The notes under the pieces were generated by a model. The model had not been told where the DNA came from. It was given only the letters and a program-made list of their open reading frames with translations, and made no database searches. This document shows, in pieces, positions 7,676 through 16,929 of a stretch of 64,000 bases of DNA. Position 1 is the first letter of the stretch. Every line of letters begins with the position of its first letter. Source of the DNA: Hahella sp. CCB-MM4 (GTDB taxonomy: Bacteria > Pseudomonadota > Gammaproteobacteria > Pseudomonadales > Oleiphilaceae); NCBI RefSeq assembly GCF_002260525.1, contig NZ_MRYI01000008.1:1-64000 (forward strand), given 5' to 3'. The position numbers and the translations under genes are program-made.

Positions 7676-8926
7676 ATGAAAAAGCTGATCGTTTTCCTCC
7701 TGTTGTTTGTCTGCAAAGCTCAGGCGCATCTGGTGGGATTCACTGATACCTCGATCCAGATTGCCGAGCCCGGCATCAAAATTATCTATACATTGCCCAG
7801 TGATAATTTGATCGAGCTTGAGCAGGGCCCCGATGATCGTATCCGCACATCAGAAGGTGACAAAGCAGGTACCGAAAAAAGCAGCACCGAAAAAACAGGC
7901 TCAGATGAAAACAGTCCGGAAGAGGTGTTTCCGCCTGATTACTATGCAGATCTTGTGTCCCGGGGATGGCATGTGGATTCTCGCAAAAGGAATTGTCATC
8001 TGCAGGAAATGCATTCAATAGATCTGGAACAGATCGCGTCCTATCAATACACCATGGTGTTTGAATGTCCTCAGGGACTGGATGATGTTGATATTTACTA
8101 TTCTCTGTTTACAGAGCAATGGCGCGGCCACCGCAATTACAGTCGTGTTTATATGGCTGGCGAGCAGATGAGAACCCGGTTCGCTTTCGACCGGAATAAG
8201 CTATCCATTCCTGTCGCGAAGCTTTTACAGGAATGGAAATCGGAACTTGGTGGAAGTTTCTTTGCTGATGATCCCAACCATGTGATCAAAGAGTTGGAAA
8301 ATAGCGATAACGCCAATGCTGCCGGTGATTCTTCCAATCCTTTCAGCCGCCTGGGGACGGCTGAACCTGACTGGGCTGATCCCGGATTTATCTGGATGGG
8401 GATGGAGCATATCTGGACAGGGCTTGACCACGTGGTATTTGTGATTGCTTTGCTATTGGTTCCCGTATCCTGGAAGCGCTGGATGCTCTGGATCAGCCTG
8501 TTTACAGTGGCGCATTCCATTACTTTGGCGCTGTCTTATTTCAAAGTCATCCTGTTATTCCCATCAGTAACAGAGCCCTTGATTGCTCTCACCGTATTGG
8601 CAATAGGGATAGAGAATATTCTGGTGATGCGTCATGGAGAATCCATGCTGAAGTGGCGGTCTGTGATTATTCCTGTTTTTGGCCTGATTCACGGCGTGGG
8701 GTTCAGCTACATGCTCATTGAGCTTGGAAACGGCATACCGGCTGTCGGTCGATTATTCTTCTTTAATCTCGGAGTTGAGTTGGGTCAACTCGCTTTGGTT
8801 GCCTTGTTTCTGGTACCGGTATATCTGCTATTTCGATGGCAAAAGGGAAGGGCTGTTGCTGGCTTCCTTTCGGGAAATATCGCCTTGTTTGGTGCTTATT
8901 GGCTTTTTCAACGTCTGGTTTTTTAG
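7676..8926 (+). CDS. HupE/UreJ_2-family membrane protein, 416 aa
   Basis: A short signal peptide (MKKLIVFLLLFVCKAQA) precedes a periplasmic domain of about 220 residues. The C-terminal part holds several membrane helices and the family hallmark sequences GMEHIWTGLDHVVFVIAL and GLIHGVGFSYML. HupE/UreJ proteins are small nickel-type permeases, but the UreJ_2 branch with a large extracytoplasmic domain is found in PEP-CTERM/phosphoesterase settings where its substrate is unknown. The gene starts 49 bp after the PEP-CTERM gene in the same direction, so the three genes from 3961 may be one operon. The low-complexity linker at about residues 60-80 (Lys/Ser/Glu-rich) is unusual. Confidence 0.8.
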   Translation: MKKLIVFLLLFVCKAQAHLVGFTDTSIQIAEPGIKIIYTLPSDNLIELEQGPDDRIRTSEGDKAGTEKSSTEKTGSDENSPEEVFPPDYYADLVSRGWHVDSRKRNCHLQEMHSIDLEQIASYQYTMVFECPQGLDDVDIYYSLFTEQWRGHRNYSRVYMAGEQMRTRFAFDRNKLSIPVAKLLQEWKSELGGSFFADDPNHVIKELENSDNANAAGDSSNPFSRLGTAEPDWADPGFIWMGMEHIWTGLDHVVFVIALLLVPVSWKRWMLWISLFTVAHSITLALSYFKVILLFPSVTEPLIALTVLAIGIENILVMRHGESMLKWRSVIIPVFGLIHGVGFSYMLIELGNGIPAVGRLFFFNLGVELGQLALVALFLVPVYLLFRWQKGRAVAGFLSGNIALFGAYWLFQRLVF

Positions 8927-8967
8927 TACCGAGGTTAGGGCAGATATTCTGATTCCTGTGTTTCCAT

Positions 8968-9303
8968 TTACTTTTGTGTTTTTGGCTGAAAAGCAGCTGA
9001 ACGCAATATCAGATAAGTGGCCAGGCCAACCACGACACCAGGGATAATGCCAAGTATCAAGCATACCCAGCCGTACCTGATCTGCCGGGTAGTTTTCTCG
9101 TGAATAATCCAGATTGCCAGTACTACCCAACAGAGAATGACGTCGATAGAGTAGCCCGCGGCAAAGGGATTGACGAATCCAGCAGCAAAAGCACCGAAGA
9201 TGTCCCAATCCCTGGCAAGCGGCGGGATGATCGTTATCGAAAAAAAGACACAGAACAGACAGGCTGTGGCGATAAGAGCCATTCGAAAGGTACGATCACT
9301 CAT
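8968..9303 (-). CDS. DUF2834-like small membrane protein, 111 aa
   Basis: The ATG at 9303 is chosen because GGAGG lies eight bases upstream on the minus strand; the frame extends to 9336. The protein has three hydrophobic segments, and the central AAGFVNPFAAGYSIDVILCWVV motif is characteristic of DUF2834, whose members carry an NP-x-A-G-x-SxD segment between helices. Function is unknown. The start overlaps the stop of the EamA gene by 8 bp, so the two are probably co-transcribed and translationally coupled. Confidence 0.7.
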   Translation of the reverse strand: MSDRTFRMALIATACLFCVFFSITIIPPLARDWDIFGAFAAGFVNPFAAGYSIDVILCWVVLAIWIIHEKTTRQIRYGWVCLILGIIPGVVVGLATYLILRSAAFQPKTQK

Positions 9304-10267
9304 CCGGAAAACCTCCTGTTCGGATATTGGCTGCATTGACTGTCATTGGCGGACGCCTGTTGCGTTGAATGATCAACGCCACTCCCGCAAGAACCAGCAT
9401 GCCGCCAATGACAAAATAGTCTGATAAGTGTTCGCCCAACACGACAAAGGCAATGAGTCCGGCAAGCAAGGGCACGAATAAGGGTATGGTGGCCGTCACC
9501 ACTGCGGGCAGTTTATTTGAAGCCAGTGCAAAGCCCAGAGTGGGAATTGCGGTGGATAGGATGCCCAGGCCTAAAAATATGACAACGGAGTCAGGCTGGA
9601 TGCTGTTCAAGCCACTGGGAAGTGGCGTGACTGCCATCGCCGCCGTTAACAGGACGGTGCCGACAATGAAGGTCAACATGGATACTCCTGTCGACTCCGG
9701 TGCCCGGCTCTGCTCAGATAAACCTCGGAATATAAAAGCATACAAAGCGGTTAACGCGGCAGCGCAAGTGGCTATTGCGTCTCCATATAAATGCGTGCTG
9801 GAGAGGCCGCTCTCTACAGAAAAACCAGGAGCCATAATAATAGCCATACCTGCGACTGCCATCGCCGCTCCCGCCAGTTCGGTGCGGGCAGGTATATCCC
9901 GTTTCAGCCACCGGAAGAACAAAACAAACAGGGGAGGAGTACTCAGCAGCAGGGTGACTTCAGCAACAGGCGCATATTGAAATGCGGCGGTTGCCAGGAA
10001 GTAGTAGCCCACCAGAAATGACGACAACAGGTAAGCTGAGGGATGCCTGAGTGCAGAGATCAATCCACCGCGAGGGCCGGAAGCCAATAACATCAGGGGG
10101 ATCATTGCAAGTAGTGCAATGAACAGTCGCCCGGCGGTAATCGTCAGCGGTGAAATGGGAGGGAGCAGACGCACGAATATTCCGGTCAGGCTCCAGGTTA
10201 GGGAGGTCATCACTGCTGCAACCAGGGCATATCCTTCCGAGGGGAGGGCTTTGGCAGGGGATTCCAT
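9296..10267 (-). CDS. EamA/DMT-family transporter, 323 aa
   Basis: Ten hydrophobic segments in two similar halves match the drug/metabolite transporter (EamA) family. The first half opens with the TSLTWSLTGIFVRLL helix and the second half includes LGLGILSTAIPTLGFALAS. The length of 323 residues is usual for the family. These inner-membrane carriers export metabolites, amino acids or dyes, and the substrate cannot be inferred here. AAGGAGAG precedes the ATG at 10267. The gene is followed by the DUF2834 gene with an 8-bp overlap. Confidence 0.85.
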   Translation of the reverse strand: MESPAKALPSEGYALVAAVMTSLTWSLTGIFVRLLPPISPLTITAGRLFIALLAMIPLMLLASGPRGGLISALRHPSAYLLSSFLVGYYFLATAAFQYAPVAEVTLLLSTPPLFVLFFRWLKRDIPARTELAGAAMAVAGMAIIMAPGFSVESGLSSTHLYGDAIATCAAALTALYAFIFRGLSEQSRAPESTGVSMLTFIVGTVLLTAAMAVTPLPSGLNSIQPDSVVIFLGLGILSTAIPTLGFALASNKLPAVVTATIPLFVPLLAGLIAFVVLGEHLSDYFVIGGMLVLAGVALIIQRNRRPPMTVNAANIRTGGFPDE

Positions 10268-10413
10268 GGTGTTAACTCTCCTTGATTCTATGACCGAGGT
10301 GAAGCGGAAGAGCTGTAATGTAGAGTAAAAGAAAGCAATGAGGAAGAGGAGGCGGATTCAAAGCGATAACGGTCAGGGGGATATATCCCCCTTTAATGAA
10401 CATGAGCCGACAG

Positions 10414-11400
10414 CTAGAGCTTCAGCTGATCCAACGCGATTTTTAGCTGCTTTTCCTGCTGTTCAAGGAACTTTATCATCTCGTCCCCGTGCAGGAATTT
10501 CTCTGACCAAAAGTGTTGTCGGCGTACATCATGCCAGGTTTCCGTGTCGTTCAACTGTTCCAACATCCATCTCCAATGTACAAGCTTTTTCCTGGAAATG
10601 GTTGGGCTGGCGAAAAAGCCCCTCCAATTGGCAAACTCCACATCAATGCCTTGCTCGATAAAGGTTTTTACTTCGGGGAGTTCCGGCAGACGTGCAGGAC
10701 TGGTAACACCGAGGATTCTGATCTTACCCGCCTGATAAGCGTCCAGCATTTCGCCAATTCCGCTCACCAAAGCAGTACCGTACCCCTGTTCCAACAAGTG
10801 CATGGCTTCGCCGCCGCCATCGGAGGCAATGTACCTGATACTGCCTGAGGGGAGGTCGGCTGCCTTGGCAATTAGTTCAATGGAAATATGGTCAAGGCTG
10901 CCGTAGGAAGACCCGCCAATAATCGGATGTTTTGCCGGAGACATTCGTATTGAATCAACCAGCTCGTTAATGGACTGGTATTTTGAGTCAAACGGCACTG
11001 CTACTGCCTGATATTCCGTGATCATGATGCTGACAGGCGTAATATCGCGGAATCCGTATTTAATGGTCCCAGTTAACCGGCGCAACAGTAACGGGGTGGA
11101 TTGCACCATTAACGTATCGGTGTGTCGGTCTGGATGTTCAACGATATCAATGATGGCTCGTCCGCCTCCGGCGCCCACCAGGTTTTCATAATTGACTTTC
11201 TTAATCAGGTTGGATGCCAAAAGGGCATCGCCTGCTTCTCTGGCGGTGGTATCCCAGCCTCCACCTTCACCACTGGGGATGAGGAAATTAACAAATTCAA
11301 TCTTGGTTGCGCTGGATTGAACGGGCAGTAGAAGTAGTGCAAATAAAACCAGGTGCATTGGCAATCCCGCCAGTGCCTGGTGTAGGTTTATCGTGTTCAT
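10414..11400 (-). CDS. Bug/TctC-family periplasmic binding protein, 328 aa
   Basis: A signal peptide (hydrophobic stretch ending SSA) is followed by the TctC signature IPSGEGGGWDTTAREAG, which binds the carboxylate of the ligand. Members carry tricarboxylates, dicarboxylates, amino acids or aromatic acids to TctAB transporters or to sensors. No tctA or tctB is nearby. A chemoreceptor gene lies immediately upstream, 36 bp away, and a second family member lies beyond it, which suggests use of this protein as a sensing adaptor. Length is normal. Confidence 0.85.
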   Translation of the reverse strand: MNTINLHQALAGLPMHLVLFALLLLPVQSSATKIEFVNFLIPSGEGGGWDTTAREAGDALLASNLIKKVNYENLVGAGGGRAIIDIVEHPDRHTDTLMVQSTPLLLRRLTGTIKYGFRDITPVSIMITEYQAVAVPFDSKYQSINELVDSIRMSPAKHPIIGGSSYGSLDHISIELIAKAADLPSGSIRYIASDGGGEAMHLLEQGYGTALVSGIGEMLDAYQAGKIRILGVTSPARLPELPEVKTFIEQGIDVEFANWRGFFASPTISRKKLVHWRWMLEQLNDTETWHDVRRQHFWSEKFLHGDEMIKFLEQQEKQLKIALDQLKL

Positions 11401-11436
11401 TGCTTTGAGGTAAATATCCGGTTAACGAAACTATCG

Positions 11437-13194
11437 TCAACGATAAGTAAAATGCGCCAGTTGTGTTTGCAGGTCTTCGGAAAGACGGCTGATCAACTGG
11501 GAAACCTCGGCGGAATTCGCCGCAAAGTCCTTAACCCCGATTGATAATTCATTGATTTTATTTATTTCCTGATCGACCCCAATCACCGCCTGTTGCTGTT
11601 CCTGGGTAATGGAGGCAATCGCCTGATTACGTTCCACCAGATGGGACAGATCCTGGATGATCTCCTCCAGAGACTGACTGGCCTGTCTGGACAGCATAAC
11701 ACCACTTTCCATCTGGGTTCGATTCTCTTCCAACGCTTTGATCGCGTCATTGGCCAGCTTTTGCAGGAGATTGACCATGTTCTGGATTTCCCGGGTGGAT
11801 TCTGCGGTGCGTACAGCCAGCGTTCTGACTTCGTCCGCCACCACCGCAAACCCCCGCCCCTGGTCACCTGCGCGGGCGGCCTCAATCGCTGCGTTAAGTG
11901 CCAGCAGATTGGTTTGTTCGGCAATGCTGTTAATCACATCCAGTACGCCGCCAATGGAAAGGCTTTGTTCGGCCAGCTGGTTGACAACTGATTCCGCTTC
12001 TTCAAAGCGCTCCGCTAACTGCTGAATGGCGGCGGCGGTGTTGTTGACATCCTCTCTGCCGCTATTGGTTTTCTGATCGAGTTGTTCCACCAGATCGAGA
12101 CCGGATTTAGCCGTGTTGGAAATGTCTTCTGAACTTGCCCCCAGTTCTGTTGCGGCTGCGGCAATGGTTTCCGTGAGGCGTTGCTGTTCCATGCAGGATT
12201 CATGGGTTTGCTGGCTGAGATTCAGGCCCTTCTCCGACTTTTCAATCAACTGACTCGCAACGTCTCCCACGCTGACCAGGGTGTCCCGAATATGAGTAAT
12301 CACATTCCGGGTGGCATCCGCCATATCGTTGACTTCGTTCCGGCCTCTGAACTCCAGCTCCAGAGGTTGGGTGAGATCCTGTTTGCGGTCGATCACGGTT
12401 AATCTGTCCCGCAGCCCGTGCAGAGGTTTGGTGATAGAAAAAACAATGATCAAGGCGACCACGATGGTAATAGGAACGCAGATCACCAGGATTGCCAGAA
12501 TGATACTCTGGATTTCCTCGATTCTGGCAGTGTTCTGCTGGCTGGAGTTGGCGACATTCTCACTACCGGCCTGGGTCTGCTTGAGCGAGTTCTGGATTTT
12601 TTCATTGGAGGCATTCAACCGGTCCTGCAGATTAAGACCGATCTTCAGCAGGCTTTCGTTCATGCTTTCGATTTCAATCTTCGCCTCCGAGATTTCGGAG
12701 CCGCCCAGATTATTTTTCCCGACCATGTAGTATTGAATGGCCTGGTCCATGAACTCCCTATAGCTGGCCAGCCGCTCCTGAATATTGGTGACATCTCCAC
12801 TGAGTGAAGAGTCCTGTTTCAGTTGCTCAAGACTGGAAGAAAGAGTGTTGGCTGACTCGTTGGCACGGTTAACTGAATCGGGAAACAGAGATACCGAACC
12901 ATCGAAGTACCAGAACACCATATCGGAATAGGACTTCTGAATCTGTTGCAGCTTTTGCAGCAGCAACTGGGTATCCGCCTGGCTGTGAATGAGCTGCGCC
13001 TGTTGTTGGATCAGGGTTTCCTGGGCGTTGGCTTTGGTGAGTTGCTCCAGGCTTTCCGATTTAACATCCGTGACAGCGTTAAGCGTGAAAAACAATGCCA
13101 GACCAAAGACGATAATCGAGAACATTGCCAGAACCATAATTCGGACAACGACACTGGTATGGGAGAGCCACCTATAGATGATGTTCATATGCAA
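11437..13194 (-). CDS. Methyl-accepting chemotaxis protein, 585 aa
   Basis: A first membrane helix (about 18-40) is followed by a helical periplasmic sensor (about 45-230), a second helix (about 232-255) and a HAMP segment with DLTQPLEL. The long cytoplasmic coiled-coil then carries the signalling tip [18 protein letters not shown]. The sensor domain is predicted to be a helical bundle and lacks a PAS or Cache signature that I can see. The C-terminus (QLAHFTYR) lacks the NWETF-type CheR pentapeptide. The gene is flanked on both sides by Bug-type binding proteins, so the ligand may be delivered indirectly. An in-frame ATG at codon 3 is an equally possible start. Confidence 0.9.
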   Translation of the reverse strand: MHMNIIYRWLSHTSVVVRIMVLAMFSIIVFGLALFFTLNAVTDVKSESLEQLTKANAQETLIQQQAQLIHSQADTQLLLQKLQQIQKSYSDMVFWYFDGSVSLFPDSVNRANESANTLSSSLEQLKQDSSLSGDVTNIQERLASYREFMDQAIQYYMVGKNNLGGSEISEAKIEIESMNESLLKIGLNLQDRLNASNEKIQNSLKQTQAGSENVANSSQQNTARIEEIQSIILAILVICVPITIVVALIIVFSITKPLHGLRDRLTVIDRKQDLTQPLELEFRGRNEVNDMADATRNVITHIRDTLVSVGDVASQLIEKSEKGLNLSQQTHESCMEQQRLTETIAAAATELGASSEDISNTAKSGLDLVEQLDQKTNSGREDVNNTAAAIQQLAERFEEAESVVNQLAEQSLSIGGVLDVINSIAEQTNLLALNAAIEAARAGDQGRGFAVVADEVRTLAVRTAESTREIQNMVNLLQKLANDAIKALEENRTQMESGVMLSRQASQSLEEIIQDLSHLVERNQAIASITQEQQQAVIGVDQEINKINELSIGVKDFAANSAEVSQLISRLSEDLQTQLAHFTYR

Positions 13195-13270
13195 CTACCG
13201 ACTGTAAGACTGTACCGATCAAATGACTGTTACTGGGTGCCTTGAGTTTCCTGGGACGTGCCTGCTGATT

Positions 13271-14230
13271 TTAGTCTATTTTTTGTACAAGCTTGTTAAT
13301 CGTCCTTTCCTGCGTCAGCAGGAATGCTTCAGCGTTATCACCGCTGATATAGAACGGCTCCCAGCCGTATCGATTTCGGGCCTGTTTCCACTCCGGCGAC
13401 AGGTTCATCTCTGAGAGCAGGTCCTTGTAATTGTTCAGCAGCTCTGCATTTACGCCTTTCGATGCAAAGAAGCCACGCCAGTTAGCCAGTACCACATCAA
13501 TTCCCTGTTCTTTCATGGTTGGGGCATTCAATCCTTCGATGCGTTGCTCACTGGTAATGCCGAGAACCCTGAACTCTCCGCTTTTGACTTGTTCAATGAC
13601 CTCACCGAGACCCGTCACCATCGCCAGGGCATAGCCGACGGAGAATTTCCGAATGGCATCCCCACCGCCGTTGCTTGGAGAGTATCTGAGCTTAGAGGCA
13701 GGAATACCCGCTGCGTCCAGAACTGCCAAGGCGGTGATGTGGTCGAGGCTGCCTTTTGCGGAACCTCCTACCAGAGGCTTTTTCTTGCCATGTTCCTGGA
13801 TTGATTGCAGGAGTTCGGACATCGTGTGGAAAGGGGAGTCCTTGGTGACCACAACCACCTGGTATTCGGCGATCATGATCGCAACGGGCACGATATCCCT
13901 GAATGAGTGATCATACTGGCCGCTGATGTTGCGCATAATCAGCGGTAAAGATTGCACCATGAGGTGATTCTTATATTTGGGATTGGAGATGATTTCATTC
14001 AGAGCTCTTCCTCCACCGTTGCCGGAGAGATTTGTGTAGTTGGCAGATGTTACCAACTTAAGCTGTTGCAAGGTGTTGCCGGCTTCTCTGGCGGTGGTGT
14101 CCCATCCGCCCCCCTGTCCGGCAGGGATCAAAATGTCCAGATCAGCCAATGAGGCTGCCTGACTGGCATAACAAGGAGATAAGAGAAGAATGAAGACTAA
14201 ACGGAGTATGCGGGCGGCTGATTTTCGCAT
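13271..14230 (-). CDS. Second Bug/TctC-family periplasmic binding protein, 319 aa
   Basis: A signal peptide (MRKSAARILRLVFILL, cleaved after SQA) precedes the IPAGQGGGWDTTAREAGN signature of the TctC family. It is related to the protein encoded at 10414-11400, and both share the motif region around the GGGKA/GNGGGRA strand. Upstream on the minus strand is a 240-bp region before the phytase gene. The pair flanks a chemoreceptor and no transporter membrane subunits are present in the window. The ligand is unknown but is likely a carboxylate. Confidence 0.85.
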   Translation of the reverse strand: MRKSAARILRLVFILLLSPCYASQAASLADLDILIPAGQGGGWDTTAREAGNTLQQLKLVTSANYTNLSGNGGGRALNEIISNPKYKNHLMVQSLPLIMRNISGQYDHSFRDIVPVAIMIAEYQVVVVTKDSPFHTMSELLQSIQEHGKKKPLVGGSAKGSLDHITALAVLDAAGIPASKLRYSPSNGGGDAIRKFSVGYALAMVTGLGEVIEQVKSGEFRVLGITSEQRIEGLNAPTMKEQGIDVVLANWRGFFASKGVNAELLNNYKDLLSEMNLSPEWKQARNRYGWEPFYISGDNAEAFLLTQERTINKLVQKID

Positions 14231-14470
14231 GGTAATTCCACTTCTTTCTTGTTGGACTGGAACGCTCGGCTGCCTCCTCGGTCAGGACGTAGTCCCAGAA
14301 GACTAGGCTGGCAGTAATATGCGAGCTTAGGACAGATGGTTGGAGTACGACGGAATATTCAAATAATAGGTATATTGTTTTAATTGGTCGTTTTGTTCAT
14401 AAAGTTCACCGTGAGTGGCGATCTTAACCGGCTGCCCGATACAGCCGGCTTGCAGCAAGGAGGGATATGG

Positions 14471-16609
14471 TCAGTCGATGACCGTTTCAATGATGTCTTT
14501 CCAGCTCGCCAGTTTGAAGTTCTGGTTTTCGAGCTGATAGCGCTTATCAATGTTATACCAGTCCTGGGCGATGAACATGCCCTCCGGATAGTCTGCGCCA
14601 AGATTAGCGGAGATGACATCAATACCGTCGGTATCACTGGCGCCGTCGATGCCGGCGCTGTCATCACCGATGATGGCAAACGTGCCGATATAGTCTCCGT
14701 TATTCAGGAGGTCGTATAACACATACGTATTGTTACCCTGACTGGAAGCAATCAGAAATTTTTCCGCACCATTATCAAATATAGTCAAACCCTCAACGTC
14801 TGCCACCAGATGCTTTCCATCAACTTTGGCGAATTGGGTGGCGGAGGTATCGGCGCTTTCATCGGCGTCGAATACCCAGATACCGACGTCCTCTTCGCCA
14901 ACATAAAGCTTTCCGTCAGTATCGTCTGCGACACAGCCTTCCGGTTGGGTGGCGACAGTCAATGTTCGGACAACGGCGCCTTCAATGCCGGTTTCGCTCG
15001 TCGTGAGCCGCCATTGCTCAATCTGTCCATTCTTGCCGTTCACGAATACATAAGGCGTACCATCTACGGCCTGATACATGCAAAGGCCGTAGACTTCGTC
15101 CACGCCGGAGATCAACTGAGCGGCTTCAGCGTGTACGTTGTTTCCAACAGCATTGAGTGGCTGGATAGGGGACTGGGTATCAGTTGCTTCCACAATCTGA
15201 TAAAGCGCTATGGTGTTCAGTTCCCGGTTGGATGTTGCTGCTAGTGAAAAAGTAGTGTTATCCCAATCCCTGACTTCTGTTCGCAAGTCTATGTTATTGG
15301 GTTCACCCCCCTCCAGAAATTGCAGTAGATTGCCTTGCAGATCGTAAGCCATTAATCCACCCTGTTTGTTGGTGGCGATGATCATACTTTTGCTGACATC
15401 CGTCGGATGTAGCCAGAAGGCTGGATCGTCGGCGGCGTCACCATCATCGTCTACAGGAGTGGTTTCACCCTTTGCCGCAATTAGGTGCACATCCTGAATC
15501 TCCAGATCCCGAGGAGACAGAAGGTCAAGGAACCTGACGCTTTTAGCTGACAAATAGTGTGTGAGATCGGCTATTGGAAACTTCTCGTAGACGGGATCAT
15601 CTAATTCAGTATTTCCCAACCATAACGCGTCTGATGAGGTGGCCAGGACTTTTATTTCATCAAAATTCTCCACTTCTATTCGGGTAACGAAGGCGTAGTC
15701 GCTTTGACGCTGATATAGAAGGAATCCGGCACCTTCGTCTGCAATCATCAGATAGCCTTTACCGTCAGCCATGTAAACCAAATCCAGACCTTCAATCTCC
15801 TCCAGGTGACCCAGAGGAGTGATGCTGTCTACGAGTTGCCTGGCCTTTACATTTTCAGCATCGGCACCATATGCCCACACTCCCAGGTCCTGTTCGGCGA
15901 TAAACATTGTGCCGGTTTCGTCATCTGTAATGCAGGCGCTCAGTTCGCCGCCGACGGTAAATCGTCTGACTGGAAGAGGGGTTCCCATGCTGTCATTAAC
16001 GGTGCTGATCATGCCGGAGCCATCATAGCGGAGCTTGTATTGAATGACTTCACCCTGTTCGGAAAAGCCGGAAATTGTGAGTTCGTCTGTGGTGGTGTTT
16101 TTATAGAGGCAAACACCGGCGGGCTCCAGACCGATATCCAATGTACTGATATCCAAAGTACCGAGATCTGTCAGTGGGTTCGTAACATCGTCGTTAATGG
16201 CATAGAAGGCAAAAGCTTCTTCCTCAGGGAGTGCCACTGCCAACAGATCGACAGAGTGGCCGAGGCCGTCGCTGATGTTATAACGGATATCAGCCCCCAG
16301 AATCTCCCGGCTGTCATCCCGCCATAGTTGTTCACCCTGACTATCAAATACGGCTAGGCCATCCCCTTCAAGAGTGCCGATCAGAAGGTTTTTTGTGGCA
16401 TCTGTGGGGTGTTCCCAGACGGCAGCGTCCGCAATATCTTCGTAGCTTTGCGACGTTGAGAGCTGTGAAGTTATCGCTCTGTTTGAACCGGAGTGGTTAT
16501 CGTCGCCAGCGGGGTTGTGCTGTGAGTCGCTGTTGTTACAGCCACTCAGGATGAGTCCTGATAGCAGGATAGGAATGCCGATAAATTTCATAGAGAGTTG
16601 TTGTTTCAT
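14471..16609 (-). CDS. Phytase-like lipoprotein with two beta-propeller domains, 712 aa
   Basis: The ATG at 16609 (MKQQLSMKF) gives a lipoprotein signal ending LILSGC and has AGGAT upstream, so it is preferred to the frame's earlier ATG. Residues of about 40-350 and 355-712 form two related propeller domains. The second carries DDPAFWLHPTDVSKSMIIATNKQGGLMAYDL, typical of Bacillus-type beta-propeller phytase, and the first has a shorter AAVWEHPTDATKNLLIGTLEGDGLAVF counterpart. Such enzymes hydrolyse phytate with calcium. Dual-domain members are known, in which the incomplete first domain boosts activity. The protein is anchored in the outer or inner membrane. Two TGTCA-type sites lie in its upstream region. 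Confidence 0.85.
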   Translation of the reverse strand: MKQQLSMKFIGIPILLSGLILSGCNNSDSQHNPAGDDNHSGSNRAITSQLSTSQSYEDIADAAVWEHPTDATKNLLIGTLEGDGLAVFDSQGEQLWRDDSREILGADIRYNISDGLGHSVDLLAVALPEEEAFAFYAINDDVTNPLTDLGTLDISTLDIGLEPAGVCLYKNTTTDELTISGFSEQGEVIQYKLRYDGSGMISTVNDSMGTPLPVRRFTVGGELSACITDDETGTMFIAEQDLGVWAYGADAENVKARQLVDSITPLGHLEEIEGLDLVYMADGKGYLMIADEGAGFLLYQRQSDYAFVTRIEVENFDEIKVLATSSDALWLGNTELDDPVYEKFPIADLTHYLSAKSVRFLDLLSPRDLEIQDVHLIAAKGETTPVDDDGDAADDPAFWLHPTDVSKSMIIATNKQGGLMAYDLQGNLLQFLEGGEPNNIDLRTEVRDWDNTTFSLAATSNRELNTIALYQIVEATDTQSPIQPLNAVGNNVHAEAAQLISGVDEVYGLCMYQAVDGTPYVFVNGKNGQIEQWRLTTSETGIEGAVVRTLTVATQPEGCVADDTDGKLYVGEEDVGIWVFDADESADTSATQFAKVDGKHLVADVEGLTIFDNGAEKFLIASSQGNNTYVLYDLLNNGDYIGTFAIIGDDSAGIDGASDTDGIDVISANLGADYPEGMFIAQDWYNIDKRYQLENQNFKLASWKDIIETVID

Positions 16610-16659
16610 GATGAGATCCTGTGGTCGATTTCGATGCAGGCAGACCCTAGAAATGAGAG

Positions 16660-16677
16660 ATGTCATCTATGTGACAG
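16660..16677 (-). promoter_or_regulatory. Pho-box-like / TGTCA inverted repeat near phytase start
   Basis: Read on the minus strand, ctgtcacatagatgacat agrees with the PhoB consensus at about 15 of 18 positions when degenerate bases are allowed, 51 bp upstream of the phytase ATG. It is also an inverted repeat (TGTCA-N6-TGACA), so a dimeric repressor or activator other than PhoB is possible. Confidence 0.45.
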
Positions 16678-16890
16678 GGATTTTGGAACGGCCTGAAAGA
16701 CCATGAAAATGCAACTATTTTCTGGTTGAAAATTAGTCGGTTGAGCTGTTGTGACTGGAGGATATCGGAAGCGTTGTGATAAAGAGGCGACTTAAACGTT
16801 GATAGGCGCTGAAATTGAAACTGAAAAAGGTATGGAAATGGAAAGAGCCTGGAAACTTCCCTGAGCTGATCGGACTAAATGATATTTGAA

Positions 16891-16908
16891 GTGTCACAAA
16901 AGTGACAT
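16891..16908 (+). promoter_or_regulatory. Second TGTCA inverted repeat near GGDEF gene start
   Basis: gtgtcacaaaagtgacat repeats the TGTCA-N6-TGACA layout of the site at 16660-16677 and lies 21 bp upstream of the divergent GGDEF gene's ATG. It also fits the Pho box at about 15 of 18 positions with degenerate bases. Confidence 0.45.
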
Positions 16909-16929
16909 CTCCGGTCGGTAAAAAGCCCT

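Larger units (their letters stand above)
16610..16929. other. Divergent regulatory region between phytase and GGDEF gene
   Basis: No gene is supported in these 320 bp. The region holds two TGTCA-N6-TGACA inverted repeats, one near each gene start. The middle part (about 16700-16880) shows only low-complexity A/G-rich sequence and no structure I recognise. Confidence 0.6.
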
